From assembly GCF_024347075.1 (NCBI RefSeq), contig NZ_AP024901.1, forward strand, positions 868,001 through 932,000: a stretch of DNA of 64,000 bases, in the 5' to 3' direction. The notes beneath the pieces were generated by a model, which was not told the origin of the DNA, ran no database searches, and saw only the letters and a program-made list of their open reading frames with translations. Of the stretch, positions 15,634 to 25,774 are shown piece after piece. A program made the position numbers and the translations under genes. Origin of the DNA: Vibrio rarus. GTDB lineage: Bacteria; Pseudomonadota; Gammaproteobacteria; Enterobacterales; Vibrionaceae. Each line of letters starts with the position of its first letter. Position 1 is the first letter of the stretch.

Positions 15634-18468
15634 TTATTTAGTAGTCACGTCAGTACGTGTCTCTAGACGAATCTCATCAAAGTTTGCAATCATATCGCTA
15701 TCAGCACCTTTATCGTAAGTAAGAGCGAAGTTATCTAAGCGTACTTCGAATTTACCGTTGGTGTAGTTACTGTCAGATTGAACTTTAGTTTGGTCTTCAG
15801 GTTTAACTTGAAGTGCAGCAAAAAGTTTCACGCTAGTATTGTCACCAGAGTTAAAGCTTACTTTTGCTTGCTTGAAGCAGTCTTTGTTACTGCCTTTAGG
15901 CGCATTAGCTAAGTCTTTGTTATGAACAACTGTTACAGCATTATCAATTGCATCGCCTGTAGCGGTTTGGGCACCAAATTTCAAGTTAGCAAGTGAACTG
16001 TCACCCATTTTATCACAGTAGTAGACAGAGAAGGTCATATCTGTATTAGCTGGAATGCCATTAATAACTTGAGCAACAGATGGTGTTTTCGTAAAGTCGT
16101 TAACGGCATCATCATCAAACTTGAAGCGTAGACGAACTGAACCTTTACCACTAAATGCACTGTCTTTAGAGCCACCAACATCACCTAGACCTTTTGTAGA
16201 ACCATCGGTTTCAGTCCAAATTGAGTTAGCAGTGTCTTCGTAGTAGTCACTGAAGTCGGCATCAGCTACTTTCACGCTAGTTTTCACATTGCCAGGAACT
16301 TTAAGTGATACATTGACTTTAGTGTTGTCACCAGAATCAAATGGAACTTCTAACCATTTGTATTCATCTAGATGACCGGCAAGTTTTGCATCAGCAATCT
16401 CATTAACCGCTAGCTCGTAATCACCTTTAACAAAAGCACTTAGTGCATATTTATGATGTGGAAGTACAGTCACTTCTTGGCTAACAGCGCCATTATCACT
16501 TACTTGCAATGTTGGAGCTGAGAATGCATTGGCACCGTAAACAGTGTCTGCACCATTGCCAGTCCATCCTTCAGTACCTTTAGAGAAATCGCTGTTTTTA
16601 ATATCAGCAGTTACTACGATAGGTGCAGGTTTTTCAGGATGATAGCTTACAGGACCAACATCAGCATAAGTTAATGGTTCAATTGTACGTTGTGAGTTTG
16701 CATTGACTTCATCAGCACCAATGAATGATGGGTCATTACGTAATTGACCGTCCATATCGTATTTTAGTGGATGAACAACACCGCTGTTGTCGCCATTGAC
16801 TGTAACCGTCAAGCTTGGTGTAGACACGGTTGGACGATAAACACCAGTAGCTGGATCTTTTACTAAGTGCGCAGATTCAAAGATATTAGTATCACCCAAT
16901 GATGATTTACCAATTTTATCACTATCTGAGATTTTTTGACCAGATAAGATGTTACCTAAGAACTCTGACTGTGGTGGTAAACCGCGGTCATGACTTTTCA
17001 CTACAGGACCAATGGCATGGTCAATAATGTTATTGGTAAAGTAAACTTGTTTTGGTTGGTGAGGTTTGCCACCACCATCAACGTTTAAGCTGTTAACACT
17101 ATCAACAATGGTATTGTGAGATAGGTGAACATTTTCAACTTGTTGATAACCATTACTTGTTGGACCATCGGCACCATCATAACCAAGTAGCACAATACCA
17201 CCGTGGTGAGTTGTACTTAGGTAACGGGCACTTTCAATGTAGTTGTTGTTAATTTGGTGGTTTTTATCAACAATACGAAGACCACCAGACATTGGGTAAC
17301 CATCACCAAGAATAAAGTTATTCTCGAATGTATTATCGCTACCATGACGGTTAGTCAGTGAACCATAGCTGTTTCGAACGGTATTGAAACTGATGGTATT
17401 AAAGCTAGCTTTGTTTGAAACAACTTCAGCTTCACCATGCATGTTTTCAAAAAGGTTACCAACAACAAATGACTTACTTGCTTCAGTGTGAGTTTCACTT
17501 AGGCCAGTACGAATACCTTCGTAATCATTATCTTTAGCACCAGGATATAGCTTATTGTCCGCTGGTGGGCGGTTACCGAAATAGTTTTTATAAGCTACAA
17601 TGCCGTGCGCGCGTCCTTTTTCACTTAGACCTTTTTCACGAATGAATGAAACAACAGGTTTTTTATCTGTTTTACCAGTGAAGATATTGTGGTCAATCCA
17701 TGTACCGCCACCGTAGACTTTAATCCACTCAGCCCCCCACTCAGCATCAGTTTTAGCACCAATAATCGTCATTTCAGTGATGCGACAGTTTTGACAGAAT
17801 CCGTCATTACTAAAACGAGTATTGATGAGACCATATTCGTAATGTACATGATCTAGAACTAGGCCTTGAAGTGTCGAGCCTTCACCACCCATTTGAATGT
17901 AGAACGTACCGCCTTTAATGATAGCTTTACCTGGGTGTTGAGCCGCAAATTTTTGGCCACCTAGTAAGTTAACCTCAAGTTCTTTGCCTTCATAAGTGCC
18001 ATCGGCTAAACATAAAGTCTGGCCACCTGCGATAGGTTGATCGGAATCGCCGTCAAATGTTTCATTTACAGCTTTTATGGAGTTAACTACCTTATCACAT
18101 TTCACTGGAGGAACTTTAGTCACACCTTCTGGAATACCAGAGGTAAGAAAAGCTTCATCATTAGCGTCAGCTTTTAACGCAGCGACAGGTTGTAAACTAA
18201 TATCAAACGCTGTTGCTGCTGTTAATGTTTCTTGTTTTACAGGAGCTTGTTTTACAACTGCTACTGGTTTTGCTTGAGTATTTGTATCTTGTTTTTGTGT
18301 TGCACTTGGTTGTGCACTTGGTTGTGTACTTGGTTGTGCACTTGGTTGTGCACTTGTAGTTTGTTGTGCTGCTGGAGTAGTCGTTTTTGTTGCTGATGTA
18401 TGGTTTGAGCCACTATTACACCCTGCAAGCGCTAATCCTATTAAAATTGCTAATGCATGCTTGTTCAT
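15634..18468 (-). CDS. PL6 alginate lyase lipoprotein 1
   Basis: 944 residues. A type II signal with lipobox LAGC (Cys17) predicts a lipid-anchored envelope protein, followed by a low-complexity Gln/Pro/Ser/Thr linker (SAQPSAQPSTQ repeats) to about residue 85. The PL6 beta-helix covers about 108-590. Catalytic residues Lys353 and Arg374 and Ca-binding Glu346 and Glu348 (GEAEVVSNK, LTNRHG) keep the spacing of chondroitinase B (E243, E245, K250, R271); Asn314 is the likely third ligand. Two C-terminal beta-sandwich-like regions (about 620-735 and 740-940) look like carbohydrate-binding modules. The family degrades alginate by beta-elimination; poly-M, poly-G or mixed preference is not predictable. 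GGGAGG precedes the ATG. Own terminator, so monocistronic. Confidence 0.9.
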   Translation of the reverse strand: MNKHALAILIGLALAGCNSGSNHTSATKTTTPAAQQTTSAQPSAQPSTQPSAQPSATQKQDTNTQAKPVAVVKQAPVKQETLTAATAFDISLQPVAALKADANDEAFLTSGIPEGVTKVPPVKCDKVVNSIKAVNETFDGDSDQPIAGGQTLCLADGTYEGKELEVNLLGGQKFAAQHPGKAIIKGGTFYIQMGGEGSTLQGLVLDHVHYEYGLINTRFSNDGFCQNCRITEMTIIGAKTDAEWGAEWIKVYGGGTWIDHNIFTGKTDKKPVVSFIREKGLSEKGRAHGIVAYKNYFGNRPPADNKLYPGAKDNDYEGIRTGLSETHTEASKSFVVGNLFENMHGEAEVVSNKASFNTISFNTVRNSYGSLTNRHGSDNTFENNFILGDGYPMSGGLRIVDKNHQINNNYIESARYLSTTHHGGIVLLGYDGADGPTSNGYQQVENVHLSHNTIVDSVNSLNVDGGGKPHQPKQVYFTNNIIDHAIGPVVKSHDRGLPPQSEFLGNILSGQKISDSDKIGKSSLGDTNIFESAHLVKDPATGVYRPTVSTPSLTVTVNGDNSGVVHPLKYDMDGQLRNDPSFIGADEVNANSQRTIEPLTYADVGPVSYHPEKPAPIVVTADIKNSDFSKGTEGWTGNGADTVYGANAFSAPTLQVSDNGAVSQEVTVLPHHKYALSAFVKGDYELAVNEIADAKLAGHLDEYKWLEVPFDSGDNTKVNVSLKVPGNVKTSVKVADADFSDYYEDTANSIWTETDGSTKGLGDVGGSKDSAFSGKGSVRLRFKFDDDAVNDFTKTPSVAQVINGIPANTDMTFSVYYCDKMGDSSLANLKFGAQTATGDAIDNAVTVVHNKDLANAPKGSNKDCFKQAKVSFNSGDNTSVKLFAALQVKPEDQTKVQSDSNYTNGKFEVRLDNFALTYDKGADSDMIANFDEIRLETRTDVTTK

Positions 18469-18657
18469 TCTAATTACCTCCCAGTAATGTTTGCTTACAA
18501 AATATTACGGCTAGAGGGTATTTAAACTGTGACATATATTGTGTTTTCTATTTAAATAATATCGCCATTAAGTATTTTAATAATACAAATGGGTGTTTTA
18601 TCTATTGCAAACAATAACTTAGGTGTATTATTTCTTATTCTGTCCTTATATTAACTC

Positions 18658-18673
18658 TGTGACGGATGTCAAA
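18658..18673 (-). promoter_or_regulatory. Candidate CRP site upstream of PL6 lyase 1
   Basis: TGTGACGGATGTCAAA matches the TGTGA-n6-TCACA pattern in one half fully and the other in three of five bases. It is about 190 bases before the lyase 1 ATG. Carbon-catabolite control of alginate genes would be expected; the site is a by-eye match. Confidence 0.4.
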
Positions 18674-19163
18674 ATATTATAAGTATAAAATAAATGGATA
18701 TATGGCCATAAATAGATGTTGCAATAAAACAGGATGCCTATAAATGATGAAACAAAGTGCCTATAATTAATAGTGACATTAAAAATATATCTTTATTAAT
18801 TTTGATAAATAATTAAGTTTAAAATGGAGATCCTGGCAGTTATTACTGATCTTATTACATTATTTGCATGCTACTAATCTATTTATTTGTATGTGTATTT
18901 AGGTAGTCGTCAAATTAAAATAAATAAATACTGGATAATTACTCGCAAATTGAATAAATTGGGTATAATAAAATCTAAAATGTTAACTCTGGATAAATAA
19001 TGCCAACTACAAGTGTTATGGGTGTTATATAAGCTCTGCTGAGCCTCAGGGAGCGCAATGTGGCTTATACGCTACCAACCTATCTAATCATGGTAAAGGT
19101 CGATAGGGGCGAGGTACACAAGGCTAAACAAACGACAGTAACTAGCTAGAGAGATGGGCCCTG

Positions 19164-19301
19164 ATATCAATCGTAGTCAACCACTGAGCAGCCTAGGTGG
19201 TTAAACACCGATTGTAGAATGACGACTTATCAAAAATATTCGCCTGTTCTCAAGTGATTTTCCTGCACCACTTCTAATCATTTACTCATTGAGATTGGCA
19301 T
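19164..19301 (-). mobile_element. MITE-like repeat, copy C (inverted, degenerate)
   Basis: Reverse-strand copy: starts ATATCAATCGTAGT and ends GATTGGCAT. The reverse complement contains AGTGGTGCAGGAAAATCACTTGAGAACA and TTTTTGATAAGTCGTCATTCTACA in pieces, matching the left-to-middle part of copy B. It is about 23 bases shorter, mainly through loss in the right half. Confidence 0.6.
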
Positions 19302-19332
19302 GACAAAACAACAGGCCGTGTTTTTAGCCAGT

Positions 19333-19366
19333 AAAAAAATAGACGCCAATAAATGGCGTCTATTTT
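19333..19366 (-). terminator. Terminator of PL6 lyase 2
   Basis: On the minus strand AAAATAGACGCCA, loop TTTAT, TGGCGTCTATTTTTTT: a 13-bp stem running into a T-tract about 25 bases after the stop codon. Confidence 0.9.
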
Positions 19367-19392
19367 GAAGTGCAATCAACTATTGCTTTAGG

Positions 19393-22365
19393 TTATTGAT
19401 CGTTACGTGTTGCCACACGCACTTCATCGACGTTTCCAGTGAGTCCGTCATTGGCTTTACCTTCGTATTGCAAGGCAAAATTATCAACGCGTATTTCAAA
19501 CTTACTTTCACTACTGTTGTTGTAGTATTGGTCGGATCTTACTTGATCTTTTGCTATTGCGTCTTTATCAACCGCCATAGTCGCAAAGAGCTCAACTTGA
19601 TCATTATCGCCTGTGTTGAAGGTAGTGCTAGCTTGCTTGAAGCAGTCTTTGCTCGAACCTTTAGGTGCATTAGTTAAGTCTTTGTTATTGACATATTTAT
19701 CGTTAATTGTATTGCCTTTTAATGACTCGCTGGTGACGGTTTTAGCGCCAAAATGAAGATTGGCCAGAGAGTTATCTTTCATTTTGTCACAATAGTAAAC
19801 CGAGAACGTCATATCCGTATGTTTTGGCAAGTTTTTCACTATCTGGCTGACGCCCGGCTCTGCGCTAAAGTCATTGTTAGCGTCAGCGGTTTTTTTGAAG
19901 CGAATACGCATGGAGCCAGTTCCTGAGAATGCGCTGTCGGATGAAACAGTAACATCACCTAGACCTGCATCGCTATCTTCATGTGTAATCCAATCAGACA
20001 CATCGCTTTTATCGATTGCGGGGTTAGCAATTGCGGCTTTGACCGTTACAGTGGTAGGGATCTTCAACGATACAGATACGGTGTTATTTGCACCGGAATC
20101 AAACGGCACTCTTACCCATTTATATTGATCGCTCGTTACATCACCTTTAGCACTAGTAATACCATCAATAGCGAGTTCATAGTGACCTTGTACAAATGCA
20201 CTCATGACATAATGATGATTAGGTAGCACAGTGATTTCTTGGCTAAGAGAACCGTTGTCGCTTAATTGCACTGTTTGACCTGAGAAGGCTTGAGTACCGG
20301 TAATCGTTTGCGCACCGTGACCTTGCCATCCGTTGATGCCTTGCTCAAAGTTACTATTTTCAATTGTTGCTACAACCATAATTGGCTCAGGTTTTGCTAG
20401 TTTGTAGCTTAGCGGACCGACATCTTGATAGGTGAGAGGTTTAAGAACGTGCTCTGCAGTACTGATTTCATCAGCGCCAATAGTGGCTGGACTGTTACGT
20501 AATTGACCGTCCATATCAATTGATGGAGTTGTAATTTCACCTTTGTTATCAGCGGTAATGGTAGCTGTTAAGCTTGGTGATTGGTCCGTAGGGCGATACA
20601 GGTTATCTTTGCTATCTCGTTGTAATCCTGCCGATGCAAATTCATTACTACTTAATTGCGCTGCGGTGATTTTATCACTGTCTGCTACTTTTTGACCTGA
20701 GAAGATATTACCTAAAATTTCAGAGCTTGGTGGTAAGCCACGCTTTGAGCTTTTAAATACGGGACCGACGGCTTTGTCCACGATATTGTTCTCTATAAAG
20801 ACATTCCTTGGTTGTGTTTTTTTACCACCACCGTCAAGGTTGAAACTATTCACACTGTCAACAATGGTGTTATTAGTGATGTGAACATCTTCAACTTGTT
20901 GGTAGCCATTGTCGCCATCGCCAGCACCATCCGAACCTAATAGAACAATACCACCATGGTGGGTGGAGCTAAGGTAACGGGCACTTTCAATGTAGTTGTT
21001 ATTGACTTGATGGCCGTGATCCACAATACGAATACCGCCGGATTGAGGGTAACCTTCACCCAAAATAAAGTTATTTTCAATTTTACTGTTATGGCCATGA
21101 CGGTTAGTGAGAGAGCCGTAACTGCTACGAATTGTGTTGAAGCTAATGGTATTGTCACTGGCTTTGTTGGATATAACCTCCGCTTCCCCTTGGATGTTCT
21201 CAAACAAGTTAGCGACAACAAATGAATGACTTGATTTTTCATGGGTTTCACTCAAACCAGTACGAATGGCTTCATAATCATTGTCACCAGAGTCAGGATA
21301 AATTTTGCCATCAACGGGAGGACGGTTGGCAATATAGTTTTTATATACAACGACATTGTGCGCCAGTTGCTCTTGTGAAAGTCGTTTTTCGCGCACCAAT
21401 GAGATCATAGGGTTAGCATTGACTTTGCCACTTAAAATACTGTGGTCAAACCAAATATCACCCCCATAAATTTTAACTAGAATACCTGATTTCTTAGCGG
21501 GCTTCGGATTGACAACCGCCACTTCGGTAATACGACAATGTTGACACACTTCATTGCTATGCCCACGAGTACTAATGAGTTGACTACCATAAGTCACACC
21601 ATCAAATACCAGCCCTTGCAAGACACTGTCGCGACCACTTAAAGTCACCTGCACTTCATTATTTTTTATGATGGCTTTGCCTGAGTTCTTAGCGGCGACT
21701 TTGAATCCGTTAATTCGTAAATCGACCTCTGAGCTACTGTATTCACCATCATCAAGGCATAAAGTCGTATTGGCATTAATATTAGTTGCGGTAGTACCTT
21801 GCTTTGCCGCTTCCTCTGCAGCGTTGTCGGCCGCCTTGGTCAGTTCTTTTGCTTTATCTGTTAATCCTTCTATTGAATCAAAGGTTTGGGTGCAGTTTAC
21901 TGCGGGTATCTGCGTGACACCTTCTGGAATACCTGATGATTTAAATATGTTTTCAGCGGACTTTAGATCAGAGGCTGTGAGTGGAGGAGTGACATTTGTT
22001 GATGGCGGTTGAGATGGTTGTGTCACTGCTACTTTTGTCGAAGGCTTGAGTACGGTTGCAGATATACTCTCATTGGACTTTGCTGGTGTAGTAGAAGGTG
22101 TCGCTGTATTTGATGGCGCTTGAGTTTGCGGCGCAGCATTTTTCGTGGCTACTTTTGTTGATGGCGTGAGTACGGTTGCAGATATACTCTCATTGGATTT
22201 TTCCGGGGCAGTAGAAGGGGTCGCGGTACTTGATGGTATTTGTGTCTGTTGTGAGACGTTTTCCGAGGTGTTTAATGATTTTTGAGTGGCTGGATTGTCA
22301 TTTGATTTACTATTACACCCTACAAGTGCTAATCCGATTAATATGGCCAGAGCGTGTTTATTCAT
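19393..22365 (-). CDS. PL6 alginate lyase lipoprotein 2
   Basis: 990 residues, paralogous to lyases 1, 3 and 4 along the whole length. Lipobox LVGC (Cys17). The linker carries a 40-residue-period duplication: residues about 42-73 and 82-113 share STATPST and KSNESISATVL-PSTKVA. The PL6 domain spans about 142-640 with Glu394, Glu396, Lys401 and Arg422 in the canonical spacing, and Asn362. A longer insertion near residues 175-198 (KAADNAAEEAAKQG), shared with lyase 3, precedes the first beta-helix turn. C-terminal binding-module-like regions follow, with NFEQGINGWQGHG and a Cys pair YYCDKM / DCFKQA. AAGGGA precedes the ATG. Own promoter and terminator. Confidence 0.9.
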   Translation of the reverse strand: MNKHALAILIGLALVGCNSKSNDNPATQKSLNTSENVSQQTQIPSSTATPSTAPEKSNESISATVLTPSTKVATKNAAPQTQAPSNTATPSTTPAKSNESISATVLKPSTKVAVTQPSQPPSTNVTPPLTASDLKSAENIFKSSGIPEGVTQIPAVNCTQTFDSIEGLTDKAKELTKAADNAAEEAAKQGTTATNINANTTLCLDDGEYSSSEVDLRINGFKVAAKNSGKAIIKNNEVQVTLSGRDSVLQGLVFDGVTYGSQLISTRGHSNEVCQHCRITEVAVVNPKPAKKSGILVKIYGGDIWFDHSILSGKVNANPMISLVREKRLSQEQLAHNVVVYKNYIANRPPVDGKIYPDSGDNDYEAIRTGLSETHEKSSHSFVVANLFENIQGEAEVISNKASDNTISFNTIRSSYGSLTNRHGHNSKIENNFILGEGYPQSGGIRIVDHGHQVNNNYIESARYLSSTHHGGIVLLGSDGAGDGDNGYQQVEDVHITNNTIVDSVNSFNLDGGGKKTQPRNVFIENNIVDKAVGPVFKSSKRGLPPSSEILGNIFSGQKVADSDKITAAQLSSNEFASAGLQRDSKDNLYRPTDQSPSLTATITADNKGEITTPSIDMDGQLRNSPATIGADEISTAEHVLKPLTYQDVGPLSYKLAKPEPIMVVATIENSNFEQGINGWQGHGAQTITGTQAFSGQTVQLSDNGSLSQEITVLPNHHYVMSAFVQGHYELAIDGITSAKGDVTSDQYKWVRVPFDSGANNTVSVSLKIPTTVTVKAAIANPAIDKSDVSDWITHEDSDAGLGDVTVSSDSAFSGTGSMRIRFKKTADANNDFSAEPGVSQIVKNLPKHTDMTFSVYYCDKMKDNSLANLHFGAKTVTSESLKGNTINDKYVNNKDLTNAPKGSSKDCFKQASTTFNTGDNDQVELFATMAVDKDAIAKDQVRSDQYYNNSSESKFEIRVDNFALQYEGKANDGLTGNVDEVRVATRNDQ

Positions 22366-22858
22366 TAATATCCCTTAAAGCAAAAATTTAATTAAATTAT
22401 TGCTTTAAGGGAGTATTTAGCTGTGATCTAAGTTGCAGTTTACTGTTTTTATTAATTCTGACTATTTTTACTTGATGTGTATATTTTTATTTTTACCATT
22501 TAAAACAATGGTTTGTGGTTATGTCTTTTATTTGTATTATATTGAGTGATTTGTTTTTATGTGATCTTTGTCGTGGGTTTAAATAATTTTTTAATGCCTA
22601 GTTCAATAGTGGTAATGCAATTATTGTCATATTCAAATTATGATTAAATCAATTGTATTGAGTTGCTTTCGTTGGCATTAATTCACTTTCATAGCTCACT
22701 ATATGCTACGGTGATAATAACAATCTATAATAGAAGTGTGCTGGGTAAATATGAAGTATGTGGAATAGAATTAAAATGGATTATGAAGAAAACAAAGAAA
22801 AGCGCCTTAGGTTTCACTAAGGCGCTTATTTATTATGTCACTAAGTTAGATGAGTCGA
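22366..22858. other. Intergenic region between PL6 lyases 2 and 3
   Basis: About 490 AT-rich bases. It holds the lyase 2 promoter region, with CRP-like half-sites (CTGTGATCTAAG near 22420 and ATGTGATCTTTG near 22559), and the lyase 3 terminator at the right end. No gene is seen. Confidence 0.5.
22795..22827 (-). terminator. Terminator of PL6 lyase 3
   Basis: On the minus strand AAGCGCCTTAG, loop TGAAAC, CTAAGGCGCTT, then TTCTTTG: an 11-bp stem followed by a T-rich tract. Confidence 0.85.
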
Positions 22859-25774
22859 CTATTTAATTTTTTGGTCAGTACGAGTTGCAATACGCACTTC
22901 ATCAAAGTTACCCACTAAACCAGCCGCTGCAGGACCTTCATAAGAAAGTGTTGGGTTATCAACGCGGATTTCAAATTTACCGCTATCACCATTGTTGTAA
23001 GCCGCACTTGCTTTCACAGCATCAATATCATTTGCGGCAACCGCCATACCAGCGAAGATTTCTACGCTAGTGTTAGCCCCTGTATTAAATGACGTAGTCG
23101 CTTTTTTGAAGCAATCTTTTTTAGATCCACTAGGTGCATTTTTTAGGTCGCTAGTATGAACGTTTGCTTCGCTCAAAATATTACCTGCAAGAGAGGTTTT
23201 AGCTACTTCTCTAGCACCAAAGTGAAGGCTAGCAAGATGTGCGTCATCTTTCATTTGGTTACAGTAGTAGATAGAGAAAGTCACGTCAGTGTTCTCTGGT
23301 AGTCCAGTAACGACTTGGCTGATACTTGGTTCAGATGTGAAGTCGTTGGTTGCATCATCACTATGTTTAAAGCGCATACGAGCAGAACCGCCTGCAGAGA
23401 ACGCACTGTCACTTGAGCTACCGACATCAGCGTTATCTTTGTGTTCAGTCCAGCCTTCTTTATGGCCATTTTTATAGTCACTAAAGTCTGCATCAACAAC
23501 ATCTGCGTTAACCGTGACGGTTTTTGGAATGGCAAGTGATACAGTAATTTGGTCATTTGAACCACTATCAAAAGGTAGTTTTACCCATTTGTACTGATCA
23601 CCGGAGATATTGCCTTTAGCTACATTGTCTTTAATGACATCGGTCCCTTCCACAGAAAGGGCATAGCTGCCTTTTACAAACGCACTCATTACATAATGAT
23701 GGTTAGGTAATACTGCCACATCTTGAGTGACGGCACCGTTGTTATCCAATTGTAATGTTTTACCAGAAAACGCATTGACACCAGTGATAGTTGTTGCATT
23801 GTCACCAGTCCAGTTTTCTGTCCAGTTGCTAAAGTTACTATTTTTAATTGGCGCAGTAACAACAATAGGTTCAGGTTTATCTACTTTATAGTTAACAGGA
23901 CCAACGTCAGCAAAACTTAATGGCTGAATGGTACGGATAACTTTGTTATTAATTTCATCCGCGCCAACAAAGGTTGGATCACTGCGACGTTGTCCATCCA
24001 TATCAATGGCAGGAATGACAACGTTACCTTTGTTATCTGCTGTAATGGCAACATTTAGGCTTGGTGAGTTGGTTGTTGGTCTAAATAGGCCATTTTCATT
24101 ACTGCGTTCAAGACCTGCAGATTCAAAATGGTTATTGGCCAGTTGAGGGATGGTGATTTTATCTGTGTCAGCAACTGTTGCACCCGATAAGAAGTTACCT
24201 AAAATTTCTGAATCTGGTGGTAAACCACGGTCTGAGCTTCTAAAAATAGAGCCAATAGCTTTATCTACAATGTTGTTTTCAATAAATACATTGGTTGGTT
24301 GGTATTTTTTACCACCACCATCCAGATTTAAACTGTTAACACTGTCTACAATCGTATTATTGGTGATGTGGACATTTTTAACGGGTTGATAACCGTTACC
24401 AGTACCTGAGTCGCTATGGCTATCTGAACCAAGTAACACAATACCACCGTGGTGGGTTGTACCAAGGTAACGAGCCCCTTCAATATAGTTGTTGTTAACT
24501 TGATGGCCGGCATCAACAATACGAATACCACCGGATTGTGGGTAACCGTCACCAATAATAAAGTTGTTTTCAATTTTATTATTGTGTCCGTGGCGATTAG
24601 TCAATGAACCATAGCTGTTACGAATGGTATTAAAGCTAATGGTATTATCACTGGCTTTGTTTGAAACAACTTCCGCTTCCCCTTGGATATATTCAAAAAA
24701 GTTACCCACAACGAATGAGTGACTTGATTGGCCGTGGGTTTCACTTAAACCGGTACGAATTGCTTCGTAATCATTGTCATTTCCTGGGTAGATTTTACCG
24801 TCAACAGGAGGTCGGTTAGCGATATAGTTTTTGTAAACAACAATATTCTTAGCTTTTTGTGCTTCGGTGAGGCCTTTTTCACGAACAAAAGAAATCATAG
24901 GGTTAGCGTTGGTTTTACCACTAATTATGCTGTGGTCAAACCATACATTATGACCGTAAATCTTAAGTATATTACCGTAATCTTTTAGGGGATTAGGGCT
25001 AAGAATAGACACTTCTGTAATGCGGCAATCATTACAAGGGAGGCTGTGGTTACCACGAGTTTGGATAAATGCACCACCAAAACCTGTCTTATCAAAGATG
25101 AAACCTTGTAAGACACTGTTTTCACCGCTCATTGCAATAGCGACTTCGATATCTTTAATTTTTGCTGCACCTGAATGTTCGGCTGCAACGGTAAATCCGT
25201 TTATTTTTAAATTAAGTTTAGAACCGCCGTTAGTATACTCCCCATCAGCTAAACATAAGGTTTTGCCTTTGTTTACATTAGTCGCTGTAGTGCCATTTTC
25301 TTGCGCTTCTTCGATGGCTTTATCAGCAATACTAGTGAGTTCTTTTGCTTTTGCTGTTAAGTCTGTTAATGAACTGAATGTTTCTGAGCAGTTCACTTTA
25401 GGAATTTGCGTGATGCCCTCAGGAATACCAGAAGATTTGAAGACGGTATCATAATCAGTATTAAGTGTTGCTATTGGCAGTGTATTTGCCGGTTGGCTGA
25501 TTGCTGTTGCTTTGGTTTGTGTAGCCATTGCGTTACTTTCAACTGTAGAAGGCGAAGCCTTTGTTGTAGGTTTAGCTGGCGTTTTTATTGACTCACTCGG
25601 CGTTATTTTTGGAGTCTCTGTTTTAGTGGAGGAGGGAGTATTAGAAGTCGCCGTCTTAGATATGGTCGCGACAGGGGTTTTTGTTTGTGTATTTGTTTTT
25701 GGCGCTGAGTTAGAACTGCTATTACAGCCTGCTAGTGCAAGTCCAATAAAAATAGCCAATATATTTTTATTCAT
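22859..25774 (-). CDS. PL6 alginate lyase lipoprotein 3
   Basis: 971 residues, same architecture as its neighbours. Lipobox LAGC (Cys17), a Thr/Ser/Lys/Pro-rich linker to about residue 105, and the PL6 domain from SGIPEG (about 124) to MDGQRRSDPTFVGADE. Catalytic and metal residues Glu366, Glu368, Lys373 and Arg394 are all present, with Asn342/Asn344 in the DNDYEAIR segment. It shares the GTTAT coil insertion with lyase 2 and is closest to it. C-terminal modules contain YYCNQM and DCFKKA cysteines. Only a weak GAG precedes the start. Predicted to act on alginate at the outer membrane surface or in the periplasm; lipoprotein sorting cannot be told for certain. Confidence 0.9.
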   Translation of the reverse strand: MNKNILAIFIGLALAGCNSSSNSAPKTNTQTKTPVATISKTATSNTPSSTKTETPKITPSESIKTPAKPTTKASPSTVESNAMATQTKATAISQPANTLPIATLNTDYDTVFKSSGIPEGITQIPKVNCSETFSSLTDLTAKAKELTSIADKAIEEAQENGTTATNVNKGKTLCLADGEYTNGGSKLNLKINGFTVAAEHSGAAKIKDIEVAIAMSGENSVLQGFIFDKTGFGGAFIQTRGNHSLPCNDCRITEVSILSPNPLKDYGNILKIYGHNVWFDHSIISGKTNANPMISFVREKGLTEAQKAKNIVVYKNYIANRPPVDGKIYPGNDNDYEAIRTGLSETHGQSSHSFVVGNFFEYIQGEAEVVSNKASDNTISFNTIRNSYGSLTNRHGHNNKIENNFIIGDGYPQSGGIRIVDAGHQVNNNYIEGARYLGTTHHGGIVLLGSDSHSDSGTGNGYQPVKNVHITNNTIVDSVNSLNLDGGGKKYQPTNVFIENNIVDKAIGSIFRSSDRGLPPDSEILGNFLSGATVADTDKITIPQLANNHFESAGLERSNENGLFRPTTNSPSLNVAITADNKGNVVIPAIDMDGQRRSDPTFVGADEINNKVIRTIQPLSFADVGPVNYKVDKPEPIVVTAPIKNSNFSNWTENWTGDNATTITGVNAFSGKTLQLDNNGAVTQDVAVLPNHHYVMSAFVKGSYALSVEGTDVIKDNVAKGNISGDQYKWVKLPFDSGSNDQITVSLAIPKTVTVNADVVDADFSDYKNGHKEGWTEHKDNADVGSSSDSAFSAGGSARMRFKHSDDATNDFTSEPSISQVVTGLPENTDVTFSIYYCNQMKDDAHLASLHFGAREVAKTSLAGNILSEANVHTSDLKNAPSGSKKDCFKKATTSFNTGANTSVEIFAGMAVAANDIDAVKASAAYNNGDSGKFEIRVDNPTLSYEGPAAAGLVGNFDEVRIATRTDQKIK

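Larger units (their letters stand above)
18469..19392. other. Intergenic region between PL6 lyases 1 and 2
   Basis: About 920 bases, very AT-rich near the lyase 1 start. It holds a CRP-like site (18658-18673), a degenerate inverted MITE copy (19164-19301) and the terminator of lyase 2 (19333-19366). No gene is seen. Confidence 0.6.

Noticed and set aside
15634-18468. Chondroitinase B instead of alginate lyase
   Set aside because: The PL6 family contains both. Marine origin, multiple paralogues and a KdgF-type gene favour alginate; chondroitin cannot be strictly excluded from sequence alone.
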